From positions 2,555,501 to 2,619,500 of the forward strand of contig NZ_UGOX01000001.1 in assembly GCF_900461555.1 (NCBI RefSeq): a DNA stretch of 64,000 bases. Reading direction: 5' to 3'. Below are positions 35,236-43,138 of this stretch, in pieces. The number at the start of each line of letters is the position of its first letter. The stretch's first letter is position 1. The stretch is from Legionella quinlivanii (GTDB lineage: Bacteria > Pseudomonadota > Gammaproteobacteria > Legionellales > Legionellaceae). The notes under the pieces were generated by a model, which was given only the letters and a program-made list of their open reading frames with translations, was not told the origin of the DNA and did not search any database. Made by a program: the position numbers and the translations under genes.

Positions 35236-36204
35236 ATGCTAGAGAAGTCAGAACCAAAAGCCCCAGTTAATCCTGTTAACCACTCCCTGGTAGAGTTATT
35301 TAAAACTGAAGAAACTTATCGTAATAAATTAATTTTTCTGGTTGATGTGTTTTCAAGATCTGGATTGATTGGAACCAACCCTGTTTTAAACAAATTCAAA
35401 CAATTACTCCCGAGACTTGTTGAAATTTCAATGAGACTCGATACAAACGTGACTGAGGGGTTAAAAATTTCTCAAAAAATAGCGGCAGGAGAAACTATTT
35501 CCATTGAAGAGCAGGAAACTCTTGATTCATTAAGAGATCAGCGCCAACAATTATTAATTAAGTATTTCGTGCTTTATGCTGAATATGCGACAAATTATGG
35601 TGCATTTCAGAAACAAGCTGGAAACCCTAAGGCATTTAAGGCATTAAAAGATTACGTGTATGCAAGCAACAAACAGGGTTTTTGCTTGTCAGATTATCTG
35701 ATTGAGCCCGTGCAACGTGGTCCTCGTTATGACATTCTGATTAAAAATGTCATTGAATATAACCAATCTGCGAAAGTAAATCCTTTAGTTAAACTAAATG
35801 ACAAACAAATAGAGCAGTTCCAGAAAATGTCTGCCCATATCAGATATTGTGCAAGTGAAGCCAACAAGGCGACTCCTGAAATGACGCAGGCTGAAGAAAC
35901 AATTCCAACCGAAGAGTCTGGTTACAAATTTGGTGATATAAGCAGAGCCGGATGGGCATTTGCCGGTCAAGCTGCACAGAAAGGCTTTGGTTTAATGAGC
36001 GTTCTTCTTTCTTCCCCACCCAGTGTAACCTCATCAGCAGCATTAACATCAGTAAAAGAAAATATCAATGATGAAGAAGTTAACAGCCTCGCAGATGAAT
36101 TTGAGAATCTTTATTCTGATGAAGAAATAAGTTTAGATGATTTCCAATTCCTGGGTGAGGATGATATGGAAGCACAAAACAGCTCCCTTAATACACCCAT
36201 GTAA
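35236..36204 (+). CDS. RhoGEF (Dbl-homology) domain protein, candidate Dot/Icm effector
   Basis: Residues about 15-212 show the three conserved regions of a eukaryotic Dbl-homology domain: CR1 SLVELFKTEETYRNKLIFLV, CR2 FVLYAEYATNYGAFQKQ, and CR3 FCLSDYLIEPVQRGPRYDIL, the last being the hallmark helix (consensus LxxxLIxPVQRxxRYxLLL). DH domains exchange GDP for GTP on Rho-family GTPases, which bacteria lack, so a host target is expected. No PH domain is recognisable. The C-terminal 45 residues are strongly acidic (EEVNSLADEFENLYSDEEIS and following), like the E-block secretion signal of Dot/Icm effectors. There is no Sec signal. A PmrA-like box precedes the gene. Catalytic activity is inferred, not shown. 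Confidence 0.85.
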   Translation: MLEKSEPKAPVNPVNHSLVELFKTEETYRNKLIFLVDVFSRSGLIGTNPVLNKFKQLLPRLVEISMRLDTNVTEGLKISQKIAAGETISIEEQETLDSLRDQRQQLLIKYFVLYAEYATNYGAFQKQAGNPKAFKALKDYVYASNKQGFCLSDYLIEPVQRGPRYDILIKNVIEYNQSAKVNPLVKLNDKQIEQFQKMSAHIRYCASEANKATPEMTQAEETIPTEESGYKFGDISRAGWAFAGQAAQKGFGLMSVLLSSPPSVTSSAALTSVKENINDEEVNSLADEFENLYSDEEISLDDFQFLGEDDMEAQNSSLNTPM

Positions 36205-36216
36205 GTATCCAGCCAA

Positions 36217-36245
36217 CCTCAGCGAAGTATTGCGCTTCGCTGAGG
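36217..36245. terminator. Hairpin after the RhoGEF-domain gene
   Basis: The 11-bp stem CCTCAGCGAAG/CTTCGCTGAGG with a 7-base loop lies 12 bp past the stop codon. The following TAATTTAAAATG is only weakly T-rich, so termination efficiency is uncertain. Confidence 0.6.
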
Positions 36246-36338
36246 TAATTTAAAATGATCTTAAATTTTCTTTACTAGGCCATTCACTATCCTTTACAAT
36301 CGCTGCTGCCTCGCAAGCAAATTAAAGGATTTAAAACA

Positions 36339-37334
36339 ATGGAAAATCAAACACTTCAACGTTATCTGCATTATTTAAAACAAGACCCGGATAATACCAA
36401 TCTGCTTCTTTCAATCAGTCAAAACTTCCAAAACCAGCAAAACTGGCATCAGGCTCAACACTATCTGGATCAAGCCAAAAAAGCCTCCAACCAGGCCCTT
36501 TGGCTGCAACAAGGCCTGCTGCACTTATCGGCTGAAAATCATGCGGAAGCTATTGCTGTTTTTGAAAAAGCATTAGAGGAGCGCGATCTGCCGCAACGGC
36601 GCTATTATCTGGCTTATTCCTATAGTTTACAAAAAAATTATGCCTATGCCTTGGAATTACTCAAGCCGCTTGAGGCCAGTAATGAGATACTCGCCATGAA
36701 AGCGAGATTATTGCAGCGACTCGAACGTTTTGAAGAGAGTATTGAGCTAATTCGTTCTATAGAGCACTATGAGGAGAATGCGGAGCTTTTGGGCTTATTG
36801 GCAGCATCCTGGTTTGAGCTGGAACATGAGCAAGAGGCTGTTTACCATGCTAAATTATGTCTGTCTTTAAATGATACGAATCGTGAAGCACAGCTGGTGC
36901 TGCTATTTCTGGATAAACAAACTTCATTAACCGATATTGAAGCTTTCATTGCGGTGGATTCAGCCAACTTCCGTCTTTGGTATTATTATGGCGTTAAGCA
37001 AATGGAAAAACATCAATTGCCAGATGCACAAGCCTCGTTTGAAAAAAGCCTGCAATTGAATGAACGGTTCTACCCGACCTGGATAGGGCTTGGCTGGTGT
37101 CATTTGCTAATGAATGACTTGTCTGAAGCACAACACTGCTATCACTCGGCCAGCCGGCTAAAGCCTTTAATTTCCGAAGCCTGGTCGGGTCTGGCCTTGT
37201 TAGCTATTCTGAATAAGGAGTGGGAAAAAGTTTCAGAGTATATCGAGAAAGCAAGAGAACAAAATCCAGAATGCTCCATACTCGCTTTGGCTGACGCATT
37301 ATTTAGTAGTCATCAACCACTGCAAGCGGCTTAA
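36339..37334 (+). CDS. TPR-repeat protein
   Basis: The 331-residue protein is built almost entirely of helix-turn-helix TPR units; recognisable ones include WHQAQHYLDQAKKASNQALW, HAEAIAVFEKALEERDLPQ, LPDAQASFEKSLQLNERFYP and LSEAQHCYHSASRLKPLI. No signal peptide is seen, so it is cytosolic. It is likely a scaffold for protein interactions; the partner cannot be told. AAAGG precedes the start, and an intrinsic terminator follows. Confidence 0.85.
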   Translation: MENQTLQRYLHYLKQDPDNTNLLLSISQNFQNQQNWHQAQHYLDQAKKASNQALWLQQGLLHLSAENHAEAIAVFEKALEERDLPQRRYYLAYSYSLQKNYAYALELLKPLEASNEILAMKARLLQRLERFEESIELIRSIEHYEENAELLGLLAASWFELEHEQEAVYHAKLCLSLNDTNREAQLVLLFLDKQTSLTDIEAFIAVDSANFRLWYYYGVKQMEKHQLPDAQASFEKSLQLNERFYPTWIGLGWCHLLMNDLSEAQHCYHSASRLKPLISEAWSGLALLAILNKEWEKVSEYIEKAREQNPECSILALADALFSSHQPLQAA

Positions 37335-37355
37335 TATACATAAACGAAAATTATT

Positions 37356-37381
37356 AGCCTTGACAGAAATCAAGGCTTTTT
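37356..37381. terminator. Terminator shared by the TPR and CapA-like genes
   Basis: AGCCTTGA-CAGAAA-TCAAGGCT is followed by TTTTAT on the plus strand. The stop codon of the convergent CapA-like gene (37370-37372) lies inside the right half of the stem, so the hairpin ends one gene and overlaps the coding end of the other. Confidence 0.8.
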
Positions 37382-38425
37382 ATCATTTTCTTTTGCCAGC
37401 GTCAGATATTGTTCTCCCACAACCTTCTTTAGCCACAAATACGCCGGGTGGTTTCGAGAATTAACCCAGTTCACCTGCATTTCATCCCCACGATTTTCCA
37501 TATACGTAGGCTGATAATCGACTCTATCGATATGAGTACTCACTTCATTTTTTTCAATATACAAGGACAATAAGCCACTGGAACGGTTTTTCAAACTGCC
37601 CTGATTCGAAATAAAATTCCCCAGAGAGTAAGCGACAAACACTTTCTGTCCGGATTTTGCCTTTATCCAGTCGAAGGGTTGGACACAATGGGGATGAGAA
37701 CCCAAAATGGCCATTGCACCCGCATCTGCAAACTGCTGCGCTAAACGGCGCTGTGATTTATCGGGCTTTAACTGATACTCAACACCCCAGTGAGGCGTCA
37801 CAATGACTGCGTCATGTGTTTTGGCCAACTCAGCTATCAGGCTTAAAACCAGTTCCTGATCACGATGGCATAATAAGACCTGCTGCTCTGTATCCTTAAT
37901 TCCATTGGTATCCTGGGTGCAGGCCAACCAGGCAATTGAAATGCCATGAGCATTGGTTTCTGCGAACCAGCGCTCCTCACTGCCGTTTTTTTTAGTTCCT
38001 GTAAAGGCCAATTCGTTTTTATTCAAAACATCAATCGTTTTATCGATACCTGTTCCATAACGGTCGAGTGCATGATTATTGGCTGTTGAAACCACATCAA
38101 ATCCGGAATCTTTTAATCCCGATATTAGACTGGGCGGATAATTAAACATTGGGAAGGCTGTATAGGCGGCATGCAGGCTCTCTGTGGCACGGCCTCTGGA
38201 GTCAAGCATAGCGGCAACGGGGCCCTCAAGATTGCCGTAGGTAATATCAGCTTTCTGTAGTTCAGGAATTAGAGAACTCCATAACTGAGTGAAACCGAGC
38301 TTCATGCCCTTGTCGCGCAGCGGTTTATGAATAAGCACATCACCAACGGCTACGATGTGAATCGTATCCGCCTGACATGTGAACGTATACAGCAGGGAAA
38401 GCAAGACTATCGGCAAGTACCGCAT
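37370..38425 (-). CDS. CapA-family (poly-gamma-glutamate synthesis-like) metallophosphatase
   Basis: A signal peptide (MRYLPIVLLSLLYTFTCQA) precedes a PGA_cap domain with the metal-site pattern of calcineurin-like enzymes: VAVGDVLIHKPL, GNLEGPVA, TANNHALDRYGTGID, VTPHWGVEY, LGSHPHCVQPFD and VAYSLGNFIS. CapA proteins take part in poly-gamma-glutamate capsule assembly, but no capB/capC genes are near, so this is probably a periplasmic or outer-envelope hydrolase of unknown substrate. The length (351 aa) is typical. Confidence 0.88.
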   Translation of the reverse strand: MRYLPIVLLSLLYTFTCQADTIHIVAVGDVLIHKPLRDKGMKLGFTQLWSSLIPELQKADITYGNLEGPVAAMLDSRGRATESLHAAYTAFPMFNYPPSLISGLKDSGFDVVSTANNHALDRYGTGIDKTIDVLNKNELAFTGTKKNGSEERWFAETNAHGISIAWLACTQDTNGIKDTEQQVLLCHRDQELVLSLIAELAKTHDAVIVTPHWGVEYQLKPDKSQRRLAQQFADAGAMAILGSHPHCVQPFDWIKAKSGQKVFVAYSLGNFISNQGSLKNRSSGLLSLYIEKNEVSTHIDRVDYQPTYMENRGDEMQVNWVNSRNHPAYLWLKKVVGEQYLTLAKENDKKP

Positions 38426-38476
38426 ATCTGACTCCCGGAAGATTTGTTTTATTGATTAACAAGAAACATGCCAGTT

Positions 38477-39895
38477 TTAATGCGGTCTCTGGTTTTCTCC
38501 CTCGCTTTCGCTATCACCTTCATTCTCCGTTTCGGCTACATTTTCAGGACCTGCGGGGGTCTGATTTTGGTTGTTTTGGAACATTTGCCCATTTTGAGAA
38601 GGCTCATCAGGTAAAACAGACTGCGGTTCCTCTTCTACCGCATGAGCTATTCCCTTTTGAAATAATTTGGCAGTACTGCTGGGTTCAGACTTATCCACTG
38701 GCGATAATGAAATCGCGGAGATCAACTGATTATCTTCGATAATGGACTGCTTCATTTCACTTTGTCTGGCATTATATTCCGCATTCTCGCGGTAGGTTTT
38801 AAATCCCAATAACACACTGGAAAAACTGATAACCGCCAAGGCGGTCACAGTGACTGCAATAATCACTGCCAAGGGAACTCCCAAACCGGGAAAAAGAAAG
38901 GCCATACCAGCCACTGCAAGAGCCAGTCCCGTGGCGGATGATCCATAACCTAAACCGATTACCAGCGTTTTTTCCAGCGACCATTTCTTATCGTCGGCAA
39001 GCTGCTGTTTGACTAATGCCTTAAAATCAACGTCCGGAAGGCTTTCACCATATTCTTTCTCTAAATTCTCGATGAACTCCTGAGTCACAAGGGCAGATTT
39101 GTCCTCAGGATACAGCTGCGAATACACTTCTTTGCTTTGCTTGATAAAATCAATAACACTATAACCAACTACTGCCGCCCCCAGGACGATCCCTGGTATT
39201 GCCAAAAAAGGAAAAGCGAGGCCCAGTACCGAAGAGGTAATCACTAATCCTAATCCAAGTCCCATCCAGGCCGCATCTTGCAGAAAATGTTTCCATCGTT
39301 TATTGGGTTTTAATTCAGAAAGCCGCTGCTTACTGAACGCGCGAACCTGCCGTTCAATAACAGCCAGCGAGGCAAGATTGGCTAAATCCATACCCGCATC
39401 TTTTTTAAGAACCTCTTCAAACAATTTGCCTTTTGTAATTTCAAGCTCATTTTCATTTTTTAAATGCTTGAGTTGGTTCAGTCTCTGTTCCCATTCATCA
39501 TGAGAAGGATGTTCGCAAAACCACTGAGGCTGGCGGGCTAAAATCGTGTCACTGTTGTGAGTATGCAAAGCACCCAATAATGACATCAGATACCGGTAGA
39601 AACGATAATTGGTTAATGAATCGTCAAGATTGTCAGGTAGGTCTGATTTCTTTTTTAACGTTTTTAAAAGGGCAGACAAGCGTTTTTCATGCAGTAAAAA
39701 ATCGTCTGCCGTCCTGGCTTTAAGCATTCCTTCAAGAGCATTGTCGGTACTTGAATGCGCCGCTTTTGCAAATTGCCTCGCCCCTTCATCTTCATACTTA
39801 CGCATAAAATCGTCGGTAACGGCAGTGAGCTGCTCTTTAATGACTGCGGCTGCGGAAAGCTCTGTTTGCAATTGTTGCTCTTGTAATTTAGACAT
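38477..39895 (-). CDS. Orphan membrane protein with acidic tail, effector candidate
   Basis: The 472-residue protein begins with a helical, charged N-terminal half (residues 1-205), followed by two hydrophobic hairpins (about 215-255 and 315-365: LGLVITSSVLGLAFPFLAIP and ALAVAGMAFLFPGLGVPLAV), and ends in a Glu-rich tail (NVAETENEGDSESEGENQ). The layout, paired membrane hairpins in a mainly soluble protein plus a C-terminal E-block, is frequent in Legionella Dot/Icm effectors that sit in host membranes. There is no Sec signal. It starts two bases after the stop of the upstream solute-binding protein gene, so translation is coupled. No family is recognised. Confidence 0.75.
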   Translation of the reverse strand: MSKLQEQQLQTELSAAAVIKEQLTAVTDDFMRKYEDEGARQFAKAAHSSTDNALEGMLKARTADDFLLHEKRLSALLKTLKKKSDLPDNLDDSLTNYRFYRYLMSLLGALHTHNSDTILARQPQWFCEHPSHDEWEQRLNQLKHLKNENELEITKGKLFEEVLKKDAGMDLANLASLAVIERQVRAFSKQRLSELKPNKRWKHFLQDAAWMGLGLGLVITSSVLGLAFPFLAIPGIVLGAAVVGYSVIDFIKQSKEVYSQLYPEDKSALVTQEFIENLEKEYGESLPDVDFKALVKQQLADDKKWSLEKTLVIGLGYGSSATGLALAVAGMAFLFPGLGVPLAVIIAVTVTALAVISFSSVLLGFKTYRENAEYNARQSEMKQSIIEDNQLISAISLSPVDKSEPSSTAKLFQKGIAHAVEEEPQSVLPDEPSQNGQMFQNNQNQTPAGPENVAETENEGDSESEGENQRPH

Positions 39896-39897
39896 AG

Positions 39898-40641
39898 TCA
39901 GCGGCGTATAAAAAATCCAAAATTGTAATTATACAGGTTAACAAAAGTTCCATCGGCTTGAAATTGCAGTATTAAATGATTAATCAGATCCATATTTTTC
40001 TCATTTCCATAATAGCTTGCTATACCAATTCCCTCATTAATTTTCAAATCAATATTCATCAGTTTAATTTTATCTGGATGCTGACGAACCAGATATAGCG
40101 CACTGTATTTATTCATAAACACAGCGTCTATATCCTGCCGGGCCAAAGCGATGGCCAGATTATTAAAATCATCAAAGGGAACCACAGTGATATTCAAGTC
40201 ATTATGTTGTTGCAGATATTCATTGTAAACCCGCCAGGACATTACCCCCACCCGTTTTCCAGACAGTGATTTCAAAGTGGTTAGCGGGCTGTCTTTTAAT
40301 GTGACAAATGCTCCTTCTGTAATCATATATGGAATAGAAAACAGGTAATTCAGCTGTCTTGAGGGGGTAATCGCGATATCTCCAATCGCATAATCAATTT
40401 TTCGCTCGGACAAGGCAGTATATAATTGCGGCCCCTCCAGGGAAACAAATTGACATTCCCAATGCAGCTTCTCACAGATTTTTTTCATCAAATCGATATC
40501 AAATCCATTCAATAAGTAGTGGCCATCGTTTGTTGCAAAAGGAGGATCAAAAAAAGGAGTTCCGATCTTTACAGGAGTTGCGGCGATAACATTCATCATA
40601 AAGCCTAGCCAGAAAAGAAAACAAAATCCCTTAATTTTCAT
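39898..40641 (-). CDS. Amino-acid-type periplasmic solute-binding protein
   Basis: The 247-residue protein has a signal peptide (cut near VIAAT) and the SBP_bac_3 fold: VKIGTPFFDPPFATNDG, LNGFDIDLMKKICEKLHWEC, ALSERKIDYAIGDIAITPSR and LSGKRVGVMSWRVYNEYLQQ. These bind amino acids for ABC importers or sensor domains. No permease or ATPase gene is adjacent. It sits upstream of, and two bases from, an unrelated membrane-protein gene. Divergent transcription from 40763 leaves a 121-bp promoter region. Confidence 0.9.
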   Translation of the reverse strand: MKIKGFCFLFWLGFMMNVIAATPVKIGTPFFDPPFATNDGHYLLNGFDIDLMKKICEKLHWECQFVSLEGPQLYTALSERKIDYAIGDIAITPSRQLNYLFSIPYMITEGAFVTLKDSPLTTLKSLSGKRVGVMSWRVYNEYLQQHNDLNITVVPFDDFNNLAIALARQDIDAVFMNKYSALYLVRQHPDKIKLMNIDLKINEGIGIASYYGNEKNMDLINHLILQFQADGTFVNLYNYNFGFFIRR

Positions 40642-40762
40642 TTAGCACACCCGGTTTGATCTTGTTATTCTAACTATAGATGATTGTTTTTACTTTTTTT
40701 CAAAAAAGACTTTCATCATAAAATCATTTACAATATTCTTTTAAAATTAAGGATATCCCACA

Positions 40763-41422
40763 ATGACAAAGCTTGTCAGTTTGCTAAGCGCCAGTTTATT
40801 TCTTACCTTCCTGCCAAACGCAGAGGCAGCTTCGGTTAAACCGGAAGATCTCATCAAGGTTGATAAGGGGAATACAACTCAATGCGTTGAATATTACACT
40901 TATCAGGATGGTTTATATTGCAGCTCAAAGATCTTAAATCCTGACGTTAAAGTGGATCCTGAAATAGTCAGATCTGAGCAGCAGAACCTGGTCTTCGATA
41001 ATCGTGTCTGGCAGGCTGCCTGGGGAAAAAAAGATTCAGTCATGGTCACTATAGAGTATCTCCCGGCCGGTGAACGGCTTGATCATTGGCAGGAACTGGT
41101 GACTACTCAATATTTTCCAGAACTGCAAAAGCAAGCCACCTTAAAACAGTTTTCCAATGTTATTATGGAAAATCTGAAAAAAATCGCAAATCCGGAAATA
41201 ACGATTCTCGAAGAGACCCCTGATCAGATTATTTTTGAATTCAGAATTAAAGAGCCCAGTAATTCTGTGCAGGATGAAATTCAGAAAATCGTGCGAACAG
41301 ATAACGGGTTCTATGTCCTGCATTATGTTTACCGCAGTGCCGATATGGGGAAAGAACGCCGCACGCTTTGGCTGGAAAATCTTAAGAAGAGTTCAATAAA
41401 GGAGGAAGGGGCGAAAAATTAG
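40763..41422 (+). CDS. Exported hypothetical protein, 219 aa
   Basis: A signal peptide (MTKLVSLLSASLFLTFLPNA, cut at AEAA) leads a mature protein of about 197 residues with two nearby cysteines (TQCVEYYTYQDGLYCSS) that may form a disulfide. It contains a pattern of WxxAWGKKDSVMVTIEYLPAGE and a C-terminal FYVLHYVYRS that looks like an alpha/beta fold. I do not recognise a family; such proteins are common in Legionella. It lies alone and ends at a strong bidirectional terminator. Confidence 0.75.
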   Translation: MTKLVSLLSASLFLTFLPNAEAASVKPEDLIKVDKGNTTQCVEYYTYQDGLYCSSKILNPDVKVDPEIVRSEQQNLVFDNRVWQAAWGKKDSVMVTIEYLPAGERLDHWQELVTTQYFPELQKQATLKQFSNVIMENLKKIANPEITILEETPDQIIFEFRIKEPSNSVQDEIQKIVRTDNGFYVLHYVYRSADMGKERRTLWLENLKKSSIKEEGAKN

Positions 41423-41465
41423 GCTCAGTGTTACTCCTGAGAGACAAAGCTTGGTTTCCAGCAAA

Positions 41466-41487
41466 GGTCGGGCAAAAGCGCCCGACC
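41466..41487. terminator. Bidirectional terminator between the 219-aa gene and gltX
   Basis: The perfect 8-bp GC-rich stem GGTCGGGC/GCCCGACC with loop AAAAGC lies between two convergent genes. A T-rich stretch (GGCTTTCTCTT) follows on the plus strand. Confidence 0.7.
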
Positions 41488-41504
41488 TACGTGGCTTTCT
41501 CTTC

Positions 41505-42923
41505 TCAGCCAGCACTTGCCGCAGCACGTTCACGTATACGTTCGAGAGCATAGTTCATACGAGCGAGAGTTTTTTCTTTTCCGATTAAAAACAGGGTTTG
41601 ATCAATCGCGGGCGACATGCCAGTACCAGTGACAGCCACACGAAGAGGCTGGCCCAGCTTACCCATATTGATATCAAACTCACTGCAAACTTTGTCAATC
41701 GACTCATGTAATGTTTCCGCGTTCCAGTCGGAGAGGTCAAGCAAACTGCTATACAGTCTTTCTAAAGGCTCGAGAATGACAGGCCGCAAATGTTTTTTAA
41801 CTGCATCCTCATCATAAGCAATTTCGTCTTCGAAAAAATAACGGCTTTTATCACACATTTCCACCAGCGTTTTACAACGCTCCGCCTGAAGAGCAACGAT
41901 ATTTGCAAGCTCAGGCCCTTTTTCTGTGGGGATGCCCTGGGTTTCAAAATGCCATGCAAGCGCTTTTGCCGTTTGAGCAGGATCTTGTTCTTTTAGATAA
42001 TGCTGATTAAGCCAGTATAATTTTTCATAATTAAAGCTTGATACACCACGACTGACATGTTTTAAGTCAAAAAACTCAATCATCTCTTTCAGAGAAAATA
42101 TTTCCTGATCACCATGCGACCAACCTAAACGAACCAGATAATTCAACAAGGCCTGAGGTAGTATCCCTTCCTCTTTAAACTGCATGACGCTGACCGCACC
42201 ATGACGTTTTGATAAACGCTTTCCATCATCCCCAAGGATCATTGGCAAATGAGCAAAAACAGGAATTGGCGCATTCAGGGCTTTAAAAAGATTAATTTGG
42301 CGCGGAGTGTTGTTGATATGATCATCTCCACGAATAACGTGAGTAATTTCCATATCCAAATCGTCAATAACCACGGCAAAATTGTAAGTTGGATGGCCAT
42401 CCGAACGGATAAGGATCAAATCATCCAGTTCAGCATTATCCACGTGAATATCGCCATACACCTGATCAGAGAAACTAACCACTCCCGATTTCGGATTTTT
42501 GAAGCGAATCACATGCGCTTCATCAGTAGGCGCAAGATTCAAATCCCTGCAATGCCCGTCATACTGTGGCTTTTGTTTAGCAGCCAACTGCGCTTCTCTC
42601 AGCGCCTCAAGACGTTCTTTGGAACAAGTACATCGATAAGCCATGCCCTGCTCTAACAAAAGGCTGGCGACTTCTTCATAACGCTCATAACGTTCGGACT
42701 GATAGAACGGTCCCTTGTCAGAGTGGAGATTAAGCCATGCCATGCCATCGAGAATGGCCTGCACTGATTCTTTGGTTGAACGTTCCTGATCTGTATCTTC
42801 AATCCGGAGTATAAATTCGCCCTGATGATGCCTGGCGTAAAGCCATGAATACAAAGCAGTGCGCACACCGCCTACATGAAGCAGCCCTGTAGGGCTTGGG
42901 GCAAACCTTGTTCTGACAACCAT
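41505..42923 (-). CDS. gltX: Glutamyl-tRNA synthetase
   Basis: The class I synthetase charges tRNA-Glu. The start is the ATG at 42923 ([19 protein letters not shown]), with GGAG eight bases upstream. At 472 residues it has the HIGH-type motif HVGG, the FEEGI insert region, the [12 protein letters not shown] loop (KMSKS equivalent) and the zinc-region cysteines CTCSKE and HCRD. In E. coli GltX is the substrate of HipA at a serine next to the KMSKS loop; here the loop KRLSKRHG retains that serine, so it could be a target of the HipA at 1610-2914. Confidence 0.97.
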   Translation of the reverse strand: MVVRTRFAPSPTGLLHVGGVRTALYSWLYARHHQGEFILRIEDTDQERSTKESVQAILDGMAWLNLHSDKGPFYQSERYERYEEVASLLLEQGMAYRCTCSKERLEALREAQLAAKQKPQYDGHCRDLNLAPTDEAHVIRFKNPKSGVVSFSDQVYGDIHVDNAELDDLILIRSDGHPTYNFAVVIDDLDMEITHVIRGDDHINNTPRQINLFKALNAPIPVFAHLPMILGDDGKRLSKRHGAVSVMQFKEEGILPQALLNYLVRLGWSHGDQEIFSLKEMIEFFDLKHVSRGVSSFNYEKLYWLNQHYLKEQDPAQTAKALAWHFETQGIPTEKGPELANIVALQAERCKTLVEMCDKSRYFFEDEIAYDEDAVKKHLRPVILEPLERLYSSLLDLSDWNAETLHESIDKVCSEFDINMGKLGQPLRVAVTGTGMSPAIDQTLFLIGKEKTLARMNYALERIRERAAASAG

Positions 42924-43138
42924 AAGGCTCTCCATTAATTAGTCAATAGCAACCTGATATCATAGCGCAGATTGGATACCCGGCACAATGACCGTTACTG
43001 CAGTAAGGCATGATAAGAGTTCTGATTGCTGATAGTTGAAATAAAATGCGGGAAGTGATTGATGTTTCCATCTAAACTTTGTATTGTTTTCCAAATTTTT
43101 TCTTTTTTATTATTTATGCACAGACACAGGATTCCCAC

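Noticed and set aside
39609-39911. Plus-strand open frame opposite the 472-aa gene
   Set aside because: It is the antisense shadow of a serine- and leucine-poor coding strand and has no ribosome-binding site.
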